Source of the DNA: a virus
Reading direction: 5' to 3' (one strand)
IMG/VR virus record: IMGVR_UViG_3300020469_000286
Location: 1 to 22,621 of that record
DNA length: 22,621 nucleotides
The translations under genes and the position numbers were made by a program. Below the pieces are notes generated by a model. That model was not told the DNA's origin. It made no database searches and saw only the letters and a list, made by a program, of their open reading frames with translations. Of this stretch, positions 15,341-22,303 are shown piece after piece. How positions within the stretch are numbered: position 1 is the first letter of the stretch; every line of letters starts with the position of its first letter.

Positions 15341-16781
15341 TCTAACTATAAGAAAGAAGAACGAAGTCTTTCTAAAAATTGATTGCGACCCACACATACG
15401 ACACGAGTTACAGGACGAGTTCACCTTTGATGTACCAGGTGCAAAGTTTATGCCTCAGTACCGTAGTAAGTATTGGGATGGTAAGATAAGATTATTTAAT
15501 GTACAGAAGAATGAGATATATGTTGGTCTTCTTGATAAGATTGTTGTATTTTGTCAGAGATATAATTACGAGTTTGAATTTGAGAACTCCAAGTTTTATG
15601 GGCTCCCTTATCAAGAGACGGAATCAATCTCTCGTGAGGGAGTAAAGGATTACCTAACGGGAATCTCGAAGTACAAACCTCGTGACTATCAGATTGATGG
15701 GGTGTTTGATGCATTACAAAAGAATCGTAGACTGATTATATCACCAACAGGGTCTGGTAAGTCCCTAATGATCTATGCTATTACACGATACCATAAAGAA
15801 TATGGTAGGTCAACCCTTATTATTGTCCCTACTACCTCTCTGGTAGAACAGATGTATAAGGACTTTATAGATTATGGATGGAATGTCGAAGATATTTGTC
15901 ATAGAATATATGCTGGAAAGGATTTGTTGAGTCAACACCCAGTTATTATAAGCACATGGCAGTCAATATACAAGTTACCTAAGGACTGGTTCAATAGGTT
16001 TGATGTAGTGATTGGGGATGAGGCACATCAGTTTAAGTCTAAATCATTAGTAAGTATAATGACAAAACTTTATGACACAAAATACAGGTATGGTTTCACA
16101 GGTACGCTTGATGGTACACAAACTCATAAGTGGGTACTTGAAGGTCTATTCGGACCCTCTTATAAAATCGTCAATACTAAGGAGTTACAGGAGAAAGGTT
16201 ATCTAGCAACACTAAACATAAAGGTTCTGCTACTCAAACATGAACCTAAGAAGTTTGATGCTTATCAAGATGAAATAGAATATATTATTTCACATGAAAA
16301 AAGAAATAAATTTATAAAAAACCTAGCACTGGACTTGAAAGGTAACACATTGATACTTTTTAGTAGGGTTGCTACCCATGGAGAAGTCCTATTTGAACTA
16401 ATAAATAGAGACGATAGGAAAGTATTCTTTATTCACGGTGGTGTGGATGCTGAAGAAAGAGAAACTGTCAGAGGTATAGCGGAGATTGAAAACAACGCTA
16501 TTATAATTGCTTCCTTTGGAACATTTTCCACTGGTGTCAATATAAAGAACCTTCACAATGTCGTATTCTCTTCTCCATCTAAGTCTAGAATAAGGACACT
16601 GCAATCTATCGGCAGAGTATTACGTAAGAGTAATACCAAGTTGAATGCTACATTATATGATATAGCAGACGATACCAAGAAAGGATCAGTCCAGAACTAT
16701 ACTTTGAATCACTTAATTGAGAGAATCAAATACTACAACGAGGAAAAATTCAACTATGACATCATCCAAATCAAAATTTGA
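15333..16781 (+). CDS. uvsW: UvsW RNA-DNA and branched DNA helicase
   Basis: Superfamily 2 helicase that unwinds R-loops and branched DNA, shifting replication from origin-dependent to recombination-dependent initiation. I chose the ATG at 15333 (MADLTIRKKNEVFLKID, 482 aa) over a TTG at 15306. The N-terminal domain (residues 1-100) contains PGAKFMPQYRSKYWDGKIRL, as in T4 UvsW. Helicase motifs are Q-like KPRDYQ (115-120), Walker A PTGSGKS (138-144), DEAH (229-232), FTGT (255-258) and motif VI QSIGRVLRK (424-432). Motif V is around GVNIKNLHNVVF. The length compares with 503 in T4. It overlaps the uvsY stop by 8 bases. Confidence 0.95.
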   Translation: MADLTIRKKNEVFLKIDCDPHIRHELQDEFTFDVPGAKFMPQYRSKYWDGKIRLFNVQKNEIYVGLLDKIVVFCQRYNYEFEFENSKFYGLPYQETESISREGVKDYLTGISKYKPRDYQIDGVFDALQKNRRLIISPTGSGKSLMIYAITRYHKEYGRSTLIIVPTTSLVEQMYKDFIDYGWNVEDICHRIYAGKDLLSQHPVIISTWQSIYKLPKDWFNRFDVVIGDEAHQFKSKSLVSIMTKLYDTKYRYGFTGTLDGTQTHKWVLEGLFGPSYKIVNTKELQEKGYLATLNIKVLLLKHEPKKFDAYQDEIEYIISHEKRNKFIKNLALDLKGNTLILFSRVATHGEVLFELINRDDRKVFFIHGGVDAEERETVRGIAEIENNAIIIASFGTFSTGVNIKNLHNVVFSSPSKSRIRTLQSIGRVLRKSNTKLNATLYDIADDTKKGSVQNYTLNHLIERIKYYNEEKFNYDIIQIKI

Positions 16782-17202
16782 AGAACCGTATGAAGACTTT
16801 CTTGCGGCTATCAAACTTGTAAGTGGTGAAGAGATACTGTCAAAGGTTGTTGTCTGTAGTGACGATGACGATAGAATTATTCTAGAGAATCCAGTTGTAT
16901 GTCAAGAAGTTCGCACCCCTGGTGCGAATATCCCGTTGGGATATAAATTTGAACCTTGGATGAAATTGACTGATGAAGAGGTTTTTATAGTTGACATGAA
17001 TAGAATTATTACGATGTCTGAGATAAAAGATAAGGAAGTAAATAAAACATATTCTACAATCATCCAGCAAGGGTTCACTCGCTCACACCCTGAGATTACT
17101 AAAGAAATGGGTTATGTAAACTCTGTAGATGATGCAAGAAAGTCTTTTGAAGACTTGTACAAGAAGGATTCTAAGGACTCTAAGGATACAAAAGAAACTT
17201 AA
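16756..17202 (+). CDS. possible Sm-like (LSm-type) protein
   Basis: A 148-aa protein. I chose the ATG at 16756, with GAGG at 16740-16743 as ribosome-binding site; an upstream in-frame start at 16717 lies well inside uvsW. Residues 15-88 follow an Sm-like pattern: FLAAIKLVSGEEILSKVVV (bent strands 1-2, as in Sm1), RIILENPVV (strand 3), a 20-residue variable segment, and EEVFIVDMNRIITMSEI (strands 4-5, as in Sm2). The pattern K-L-x-[ST]-G-E-E-I is common to small Sm-like proteins of marine myoviruses. The C-terminal 50 residues are charged and end in repeated KDSKDSKDTKET. An RNA- or protein-binding ring is an inference. It overlaps the uvsW end by 26 bases. Confidence 0.75.
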   Translation: MTSSKSKFEEPYEDFLAAIKLVSGEEILSKVVVCSDDDDRIILENPVVCQEVRTPGANIPLGYKFEPWMKLTDEEVFIVDMNRIITMSEIKDKEVNKTYSTIIQQGFTRSHPEITKEMGYVNSVDDARKSFEDLYKKDSKDSKDTKET

Positions 17203-17242
17203 TACTTGTCCCTTGAACCCCTACAGGGTAATTGTAACCCTA

Positions 17243-17272
17243 TTGCACGGACTTGTCAAGCTGTGCTATAAT
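17243..17272 (+). promoter_or_regulatory. host sigma-70-like promoter with extended -10 ahead of gp55
   Basis: TATAAT at 17267-17272 is preceded by TGC (17264-17266), giving an exact extended -10 element. A weak -35 TTGCAC (17243-17248) lies 18 bases upstream. It sits in the 93-base gap before gp55, 23 bases before the ATG. It should be read by unmodified host polymerase, so gp55 would be made before late genes. Confidence 0.75.
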
Positions 17273-17295
17273 TTGTATAGATTCATACACAGGTA

Positions 17296-17763
17296 ATGCC
17301 CAGAAAAAGATCAGAGCACTACGTCAATAATAAGGAATTCCTTGCTGCTATCATTGATTACAAGGATGAGATAATTATTGCAGAGAAAAGAGGATTACCT
17401 AAACCAGTTATCCCCAGATACATTGGAGAATGTTTTCTAAAGATAGCAACACACTTATCATTCAAACCAAACTTTGTAAACTACATGTTCAAAGATGATA
17501 TGGTTTGTGATGGTATAGAGAACTGTGTCCAGTATATTTCTAACTTCAATCCTGATAAGTCTAGAAATCCTTTTGCATATTTTACACAGATAATACACTA
17601 TGCATTCCTAAGAAGAATACAGAAAGAGAAACGTCAGTTAGATATAAAACAAAAGATAATAGAAAAGTCTGGATATGACGAAGTCTTCGTCGCAGACGAA
17701 GCGGATAAGTCTTCTGAGTATAACTCTATCAAAGATGCTGTACAATATAGAACCAACAGATGA
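17296..17763 (+). CDS. 55: gp55 late-transcription sigma factor
   Basis: Phage sigma factor that directs host RNA polymerase to late promoters of the TATAAATA type; several such boxes are present in this window. Diagnostic segments are EFLAAIIDYKDEIIIAEKRG, IPRYIGECFLKIATHLSFKP, the PNFVNYMFKDDMVCDGIENC stretch, and NFNPDKSRNPFAYFTQIIHY with YAFLRRIQKEKRQ (about residues 83-118), which is sigma region 2 (core binding and -10 recognition). There is no region 4, as in T4. The length is 155 aa against 185 in T4. The C-terminus ends NSIKDAVQYRTNR, without an obvious hydrophobic-acidic motif like the one T4 gp55 uses to bind the sliding clamp. It has its own extended -10 promoter. Its stop overlaps the next start (ATGA). 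Confidence 0.95.
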   Translation: MPRKRSEHYVNNKEFLAAIIDYKDEIIIAEKRGLPKPVIPRYIGECFLKIATHLSFKPNFVNYMFKDDMVCDGIENCVQYISNFNPDKSRNPFAYFTQIIHYAFLRRIQKEKRQLDIKQKIIEKSGYDEVFVADEADKSSEYNSIKDAVQYRTNR

Positions 17764-17951
17764 AACTAACACAAGAAATTATCGACCAGATTCAAGAAGC
17801 AATGCTTCACACCAAAAAGAATGGTGATATCAACTGGGAAGATGGTGATGATATAGATGTCTGTCTTGCAGGTACATTTGCAGCAGATAGATTTATTGTC
17901 ATACATAACAGAACAAAAAGCAGCACATCAAAACAGAATTTTGTAAAATGA
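17760..17951 (+). CDS. small unknown protein between gp55 and gp47
   Basis: A 63-aa product I cannot assign. It has an N-terminal helix (MKLTQEIIDQIQEAMLHT), an acidic middle (INWEDGDDIDVCLAG), a short hydrophobic strand (RFIVIHN) and a basic Ser/Thr/Lys tail. There is no membrane span or signal peptide. It overlaps gp55 upstream and gp47 downstream by 4 bases each (ATGA in both cases), which supports a real coupled gene in the sigma/recombination operon. Its length and position suit a small regulatory or accessory protein, but no function can be read from the sequence. Confidence 0.75.
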   Translation: MKLTQEIIDQIQEAMLHTKKNGDINWEDGDDIDVCLAGTFAADRFIVIHNRTKSSTSKQNFVK

Positions 17952-18988
17952 AAGTTGCTATCATAACAGATCAACACTTTGGTTTCAAGAAAGGTTCTAA
18001 ATTATGGTTAGATTACTTTCAGAAATTTTATGATGATATATTCTTTCCTACATTAGAGAAGCACGGTATAGATACTATTCTGGATCTAGGAGATACTTTT
18101 GATAATAGGAAAGGTGTGGATCTATGCTCTCTCAATTGGGCAAAGGACAATTACTTTGATCCTATTCGAGATAAAGGAATGTCCATGATTAGTATAGTTG
18201 GCAATCATACTGCTTTCTATAAGAATACCAATGACATCAACACTATAGATCTGATGCTTAGAGAGTATAAGAATATACGTATCCTTGAAGAGTGTGAAGA
18301 GATAACTGTAGGTGGTCTACCAATACTGTTTATACCTTGGATCAACGCAGAAAATAATACAACAACATATAAGATGGTCAAGGATAGTAAGTGTAAAGTT
18401 GCTATGGGACATCTAGAACTCAATGGGTTCGTTGCCACACATGGGCATGTAATGGACGTAGGAGCAGACTTTGAGTGTTATGATCACTTTACACATGTAT
18501 TCTCTGGACACTACCATACAAGGTCAAATAACGGTAGGATATATTACCTAGGGAATCCATATGAAATGTTTTGGAATGATTGTAATGATAAAAGAGGGTT
18601 TCATATTTACGACACAGAAACTCTGAGACTAAAGACAATCAATAACCCATATCAGATGTACAAGATTATCAATTACGCTGATACACCCAGACAATTGACT
18701 AAGTTTGAGGATTATAGGAACAAGATAGTCAAGGTTGTAGTCAAACAGAAGAGTGATGAGAAAGAGTATGAAAGATTTATGCAATCGTTAGCAAAGGTGC
18801 ATCCATATGATATTAAGGTGGTAGAAAGATCAGTAAATATGCTTGCACCAGATGAGAACATAGCACAGACAGAAGATACTATGACACTACTCAATACATA
18901 CGTTGATGATCTAAGCACAGATCTAAATAAATCAAAAATCAAGGACATTTTGAGAGTTACTTATCAAGAGGCATGCGAGATTATCTGA
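17948..18988 (+). CDS. 47: gp47 recombination endonuclease subunit (Mre11-like)
   Basis: Mre11-type metallophosphoesterase that with gp46 resects double-strand ends for recombination-dependent replication and repair. All the metal-binding motifs are present in order: D8 and H10 (IITDQHFGF), D49 (DLGDTFDNRK), N86 and H87 (IVGNHTAFY), H155 (AMGHLELNG), H188 and H190 (FSGHYHTR). The C-terminal third (about residues 240-346) is the capping and gp46-binding part. The length, 346 aa, matches T4 gp47 (339). It starts on the 4-base overlap with the preceding ORF, and its TGA shares a base with the next ATG (TGATG). Confidence 0.96.
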   Translation: MKVAIITDQHFGFKKGSKLWLDYFQKFYDDIFFPTLEKHGIDTILDLGDTFDNRKGVDLCSLNWAKDNYFDPIRDKGMSMISIVGNHTAFYKNTNDINTIDLMLREYKNIRILEECEEITVGGLPILFIPWINAENNTTTYKMVKDSKCKVAMGHLELNGFVATHGHVMDVGADFECYDHFTHVFSGHYHTRSNNGRIYYLGNPYEMFWNDCNDKRGFHIYDTETLRLKTINNPYQMYKIINYADTPRQLTKFEDYRNKIVKVVVKQKSDEKEYERFMQSLAKVHPYDIKVVERSVNMLAPDENIAQTEDTMTLLNTYVDDLSTDLNKSKIKDILRVTYQEACEII

Positions 18989-19248
18989 TGCATATTATTA
19001 CACCAAAACATAGCACTGATGAGGGTGCATACGCTGTACATAACGAGTATGGTGAGAAGGTTGTATTCTTTTTTGTAGAGAAAGATGATGCTGAAAGATA
19101 TGCTATGATGTTAGAAGGTACAGGTGAACCCATAATGAAGGTGATGCATGTTGCTGATCGTGTAGCAATTGCTGCTTGCGAAAAAACAGGAACAAGGTAT
19201 ACTGTAATAGGTAAAGATGATTTCGTAATCCCAGTCAAATCTAAGTGA
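18988..19248 (+). CDS. DUF3110-like protein (cyanobacterial-type)
   Basis: An 86-aa protein inserted between the two subunits of the gp46/47 nuclease. The pattern DEGAYAVHNEYGEKVVFFFV then EKDDAERYAMMLEG and VADRVAIAACEKTGTRYTVI matches, from memory, DUF3110, a small domain found mainly in cyanobacteria and their phages. Its function is unknown to me. The start at 18988 shares a base with the gp47 stop (TGATG) and is preferred over an in-frame ATG at 18973. The end overlaps the gp46 GTG start. The predicted fold is alpha/beta with no membrane span. This host-type domain supports a cyanobacterial host. Alternatively it could be a phage family that merely resembles DUF3110. Confidence 0.8.
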   Translation: MHIITPKHSTDEGAYAVHNEYGEKVVFFFVEKDDAERYAMMLEGTGEPIMKVMHVADRVAIAACEKTGTRYTVIGKDDFVIPVKSK

Positions 19249-20957
19249 TCCGTTTCAAACAAATTCGTTATAAGAACTTTCTTTCATCAGGAAATCAATT
19301 CACATCTATAAAGTTAGATGAGAATAAGGATACCCTGATTGTTGGTGCAAATGGTTCGGGTAAGAGTACGGTTCTAGATGCTCTGACTTTTTCGTTGTTC
19401 GGAAAACCGTTCCGAAAAGTAACTAAGGGTCAGTTAGTCAACAGCACAAACGAAAGAGATGCTGTAGTAGAAATACAATTTGATATTGGTGATGTACCTT
19501 ACAGGGTAATACGAGGCATCAAACCTAATATATTTGAGATTTACAAACATGGGAAAAAATTCAATGAAGACTGTTCTGCCAATGATCAACAAAAGTCTTT
19601 GGAAGGACAAATACTCAAACTCAACTACAAATCTTTCACTCAAATTGTTATTCTTGGGAGTGCTTCTTTCGTTCCCTTTATGCAACTTAGTGCTCCACAT
19701 CGCAGGGAAGTTATAGAAGACTTGCTTGACATCAAAGTTTTTTCTATGATGTCAGATATCTTGAAGACTCAACTCAAGCAGTCAAGGGATAATTTGAGGG
19801 TACTGGAACTAAAGAAAGAATCAGTTGCAGACAAAATTATAATGCAAAAGAAATTTATCAAACAAATAGAGGATGAAGGTTATGACAGCATCAGTTCCAA
19901 ACAACAAAAGATCCAGAATTGTGATACCGAAACGGAAGAATACCAAAGGAGTGTTGAGGATCTCATCTCTAAAGTCAACAATAAGGAGACAGATATCAAA
20001 CAGTATACTAAATCAAGTAATACTATAAAGAAATTAGAAAAATTAAAATCAAAAATACAGACCAAAGAATCTAACTCTAGTCATGAACTGGATTTTTTTG
20101 AAGCACATTCGGTTTGTCCTACATGTACACAGGACATAGAGGAGTCATTTAGAGTAAATAGAGTTGAACACCTCCAAGGAGTTCTTGCCAAACATCAAAG
20201 TAGTTTGGATGAAATAACCTCTGCTATAGAAACAGAGGAAGAACGAGAACAACAGTTTCTCAAACTCCAGAAGGAGATTACAACCCTATCAAATGAAGTT
20301 TCTCAATTCAATATTAGAATTGCTAACAATAACAGACAACGAGGAAATCTTGAAACAGAAATTCAAAACATTACCGACAGACTTGAGAATAAAAATACTG
20401 AAGACGAGAAACTAACTGAATATAAGAACCAACTAAAAGATATATTACTAACACTAGATAAAACTGAAGAGGAGTACGATTACTTGGAACAGGGTAACGA
20501 ACTACTCAAGGATGATGGTGTAAAGAAGAGTATTATAAGAAAGTATCTACCTCTAATCAACCAACAGGTCAATGAGTATCTACAGAGGATGGATTTCTAT
20601 GTCAATTTCTTGTTAGATGAAGACTTCAATGAGACTGTGCAGACACCTGTACATGAAAAGTTCTCTTATGCTTCATTCTCTGAGGGTGAAAAGATGAGGA
20701 TTGACCTTGCACTTCTGTTTACATGGAGAGAGATAGCAAGGATGAAGAACAGTGTTGTCACAAATTTGCTAATCATGGACGAAGTTTTCGACTCATCACT
20801 AGATGAATTTGGTACAGAATACTTCCTCAAAATTATACGATATATTATCAAGGATGCCAACGTGTTTATAATCTCACACAAACAAGACATGTACGATAAA
20901 TTCAATCACTGTCTAGAGTTTACTAAGGACAAGGGGTTTTCTAAACTAAACACTTGA
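19245..20957 (+). CDS. 46: gp46 recombination endonuclease subunit (Rad50/SbcC-like)
   Basis: SMC-type ATPase partner of gp47. It starts at GTG (19245), overlapping the preceding TGA; a nearby ATG start is absent and the family N-terminus (IRFKQIRYKNFLSSGNQF) begins here. Walker A is at about residues 34-41 (GANGSGKS). The region FGKPFRKVTKGQLVNSTNE matches T4 gp46 closely. Coiled coils run from about 170-285 and 300-415 and flank a zinc hook CPTC (C291, C294). The ABC signature is SFSEGEK (477-483), Walker B LLIMDEVFD (508-516), and the H-loop is at SH (544-545). The length is 570 aa against 560 in T4. The last codons overlap the -35 box of the downstream promoter. Confidence 0.96.
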   Translation: MIRFKQIRYKNFLSSGNQFTSIKLDENKDTLIVGANGSGKSTVLDALTFSLFGKPFRKVTKGQLVNSTNERDAVVEIQFDIGDVPYRVIRGIKPNIFEIYKHGKKFNEDCSANDQQKSLEGQILKLNYKSFTQIVILGSASFVPFMQLSAPHRREVIEDLLDIKVFSMMSDILKTQLKQSRDNLRVLELKKESVADKIIMQKKFIKQIEDEGYDSISSKQQKIQNCDTETEEYQRSVEDLISKVNNKETDIKQYTKSSNTIKKLEKLKSKIQTKESNSSHELDFFEAHSVCPTCTQDIEESFRVNRVEHLQGVLAKHQSSLDEITSAIETEEEREQQFLKLQKEITTLSNEVSQFNIRIANNNRQRGNLETEIQNITDRLENKNTEDEKLTEYKNQLKDILLTLDKTEEEYDYLEQGNELLKDDGVKKSIIRKYLPLINQQVNEYLQRMDFYVNFLLDEDFNETVQTPVHEKFSYASFSEGEKMRIDLALLFTWREIARMKNSVVTNLLIMDEVFDSSLDEFGTEYFLKIIRYIIKDANVFIISHKQDMYDKFNHCLEFTKDKGFSKLNT

Positions 20958-20982
20958 CAATGCCCTTGGTGTGGTGTACTAT
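20954..20982 (+). promoter_or_regulatory. sigma-70-like promoter after gp46
   Basis: A consensus -35 TTGACA (20954-20959) overlaps the gp46 stop codon. With a 17-base spacer the -10 is TACTAT (20977-20982). A TATACT follows at 20982-20987. It predicts a transcript start near 20990, roughly 85-110 bases before the start of the secreted protein gene, giving a structured leader. Confidence 0.65.
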
Positions 20983-21029
20983 ATACTGATACAAAGGACT
21001 CGAAAGATCGTACCCCTGCGTAGATAAAA

Positions 21030-21074
21030 AGACACCCATGTCGGGGTCGTCTAACATCCGCAAGGGATTTTTTT
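21030..21074 (+). promoter_or_regulatory. structured leader: hairpin plus terminator-like T-run
   Basis: A hairpin at 21030-21052 pairs AGACACCC with GGGT-c-GTCT (8 bp, one bulged C, 6-base loop). A short ATCC / GGAT stem with loop GCAAG (21056-21068) then runs into T7. This could be an attenuator or the end of a small RNA starting near 20990. Alternatively AAGGG (21062-21066) could be a ribosome-binding site for an ATG at 21075. Confidence 0.4.
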
Positions 21075-21101
21075 ATGCCCATGCGAGATACAATAAAACA
21101 C

Positions 21102-21461
21102 ATGTCAATTAAATCAACAATCGCTGCAATAGCAGCAACTCCTCTTCTAGTATCTGGTGCAGCTTTTGCTGGTCCATATGTTAATTTGGAAGCAACTGGA
21201 TCATATCCTGATGGAGCATATACATCTGGTGGTCTTGAAGCAGTAGTTGGATACGAAGGAACAACAGAAGGCGGAATCGGATACTATGTATCTGGTGGTC
21301 CTACAGTTACTCATACAGAAACTTCTGATGAGTTCGGTGATGTAGAATTCATTGGATACCTTGGTGGTTCTTATGATAAGTTCTACGGAGAGATCTCTGG
21401 AGTAACTAACAACGATGACGTCGACTGGGGTGCTAAAGCAGGTGTGAAGTTCACATTCTAA
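21102..21461 (+). CDS. secreted beta-barrel-like (outer membrane) protein
   Basis: A 119-aa protein with a clear Sec signal peptide: MSIK, hydrophobic core STIAAIAATPLLVSG, then AAFA before a probable cleavage after residue 23. The mature 96 residues alternate polar and hydrophobic residues, are rich in Gly, Tyr and acidic residues (VGYEGTTEGGIGYYVSGGP, GYLGGSYDKFYGEISGV), and end in GVKFTF. A terminal Phe after an alternating strand is the usual C-terminal signature of outer membrane barrels. The role is unknown; it may modify the host envelope or mimic a small porin. An upstream in-frame ATG at 21075 would add 9 residues and has AAGGG at good spacing, so the start is uncertain. It is preceded by a TTGACA promoter and followed by a terminator. 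Confidence 0.75.
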   Translation: MSIKSTIAAIAATPLLVSGAAFAGPYVNLEATGSYPDGAYTSGGLEAVVGYEGTTEGGIGYYVSGGPTVTHTETSDEFGDVEFIGYLGGSYDKFYGEISGVTNNDDVDWGAKAGVKFTF

Positions 21462-21488
21462 ATAATACTGGTTCGAGATGGATCAATG

Positions 21489-21514
21489 AGGGGTGCTTGA
21501 CACCCCTTTTTTTT
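21489..21514 (+). terminator. rho-independent terminator with an embedded -35 box
   Basis: 7-bp stem AGGGGTG / CACCCCT with loop CTTGA, followed by T7. It ends the barrel gene unit. The loop and descending arm contain TTGACA (21497-21502), which is the -35 of the promoter that follows. Confidence 0.93.
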
Positions 21515-21526
21515 ATGCTATATAAT
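21497..21526 (+). promoter_or_regulatory. consensus sigma-70 promoter embedded in the terminator
   Basis: TTGACA (21497-21502), an 18-base spacer that consists mostly of the terminator T-run, then TATAAT (21521-21526). Both hexamers match consensus exactly. TGCTATATA at 21516-21524 offers an extended -10 in a shifted register. It lies 20 bases before the ATG at 21546. Confidence 0.8.
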
Positions 21527-21545
21527 AAACGGACTAGGTAAGATT

Positions 21546-22211
21546 ATGGATCAAGATGAAGCAATGTTTGGTGCGGAAACCAACCCTAAGAAAAAACCAT
21601 CTAATGGTGGCAAGTGGAAGTGGATATCATTTGGTATAGTAGGCAGTCTATTCGCTGTCTCACATCTTGGTATGATAGGATATATTGCAAGTAGAAAAGA
21701 AACACCTAAGTTACCAAGTTTAGATATACCTGTAGGTCCTTACACATCATATAAGGCAAGTGTAGCAGATGATGGTTATGTTATTTCATATAAAGCAAAC
21801 GATCCCAAGACAGCATTCATCACTAAGGAGATCAAAGAGAAGGGTGGATTCTTAGGATTAGCAAACGAGACAACTCAGATTACTGAAGAGTACTTCATGG
21901 ATGGTAAGATAAACCAAGGAGGACCTGTATCTAATCAGAGATCATGGATTGATTCACCACCAGGTTTGACTGATGCACAAGCACAGCAGATAACTGAGTA
22001 TCGAAAAAGTGAAGCCTGTATCAAAGCAATTGGATCAGCAGAAGGCACAGGCAGACTCGTGGGTACCTCGGTTGGTGCTAGTGCTGCTCCTGCTCTCAGT
22101 GGTATCCCCTTTATTGGTTGGGTCGCTGCTGGTTGGGTGGCAATGTTTGGTGGCAATCAAGGTGCTGATATAGGTGGTAACATGGCAGAAGGTCTAAACA
22201 AAGATTGCTAA
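21546..22211 (+). CDS. single-span membrane protein of unknown function
   Basis: A 221-aa protein. The first 25 residues are charged and Lys-rich (KKKPSNGGKWKW), followed by one membrane span at about 26-48 (SFGIVGSLFAVSHLGMIGYI). Basic residues sit before the span, predicting an N-in topology with the long C-terminal part outside the cytoplasm. The external part contains SWIDSPPGLTDAQAQQITEY and a glycine-rich hydrophobic stretch at about 164-215 (GTSVGASAAPALSGIPFIGW and AAGWVAMFGGNQGADIGGNM). That stretch resembles glycine-zipper segments that insert into or pack on membranes. Two cysteines (C158, C221) could form a disulfide. I do not recognise the family. Possible roles are envelope modification, superinfection exclusion or lysis, none shown. 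It is driven by the promoter embedded in the preceding terminator, and its stop overlaps the next small ORF. Confidence 0.75.
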   Translation: MDQDEAMFGAETNPKKKPSNGGKWKWISFGIVGSLFAVSHLGMIGYIASRKETPKLPSLDIPVGPYTSYKASVADDGYVISYKANDPKTAFITKEIKEKGGFLGLANETTQITEEYFMDGKINQGGPVSNQRSWIDSPPGLTDAQAQQITEYRKSEACIKAIGSAEGTGRLVGTSVGASAAPALSGIPFIGWVAAGWVAMFGGNQGADIGGNMAEGLNKDC

Positions 22212-22300
22212 TGTGGGAAGGTATACTTATCATTGGAGTCGGGTCTATTGTCCTCACTATTGTTGATGCATGGATCAGGGAGAAAGTAAGAAAGAAATAA
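22211..22300 (+). CDS. 29-aa membrane microprotein
   Basis: ATG at 22211 overlaps the previous stop (TAATG). The product starts MWEGILIIGVGSIVLTIVDA and ends in a basic tail (WIREKVRKK): one hydrophobic helix with an N-out, C-in charge bias. The TAA at 22298-22300 is followed four bases later by a perfect terminator, so the ORF fills the space between gene and terminator exactly. It is probably coupled to the upstream membrane protein and may be its small partner. The function is unknown. Confidence 0.55.
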   Translation: MWEGILIIGVGSIVLTIVDAWIREKVRKK

Positions 22301-22303
22301 ACC

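Noticed and set aside
17222-17240. AGGGTAATTGTAACCCT between 17224 and 17240 as a terminator
   Set aside because: It can form only a short imperfect stem and no T-run follows. It may be part of the promoter region ahead of gp55.
17252-17260. CTTGTCAAG ahead of gp55 as an operator palindrome
   Set aside because: Only four bases per arm, which is expected by chance. It lies between the -35 and -10 elements, but nothing else supports a repressor site.
18923-18936. CTAAATAAATC inside gp47 as a late promoter
   Set aside because: It lies within the conserved coding sequence of gp47, not at a gene junction, and AT-rich codons make such strings common. The same applies to GTAAATAAAAC near 17038.
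21458-21466. CTAAATAAT at the end of the barrel gene as a late promoter
   Set aside because: A strong terminator follows within about 25 bases, so a transcript started here would end at once. The string is explained by the final codon and stop.
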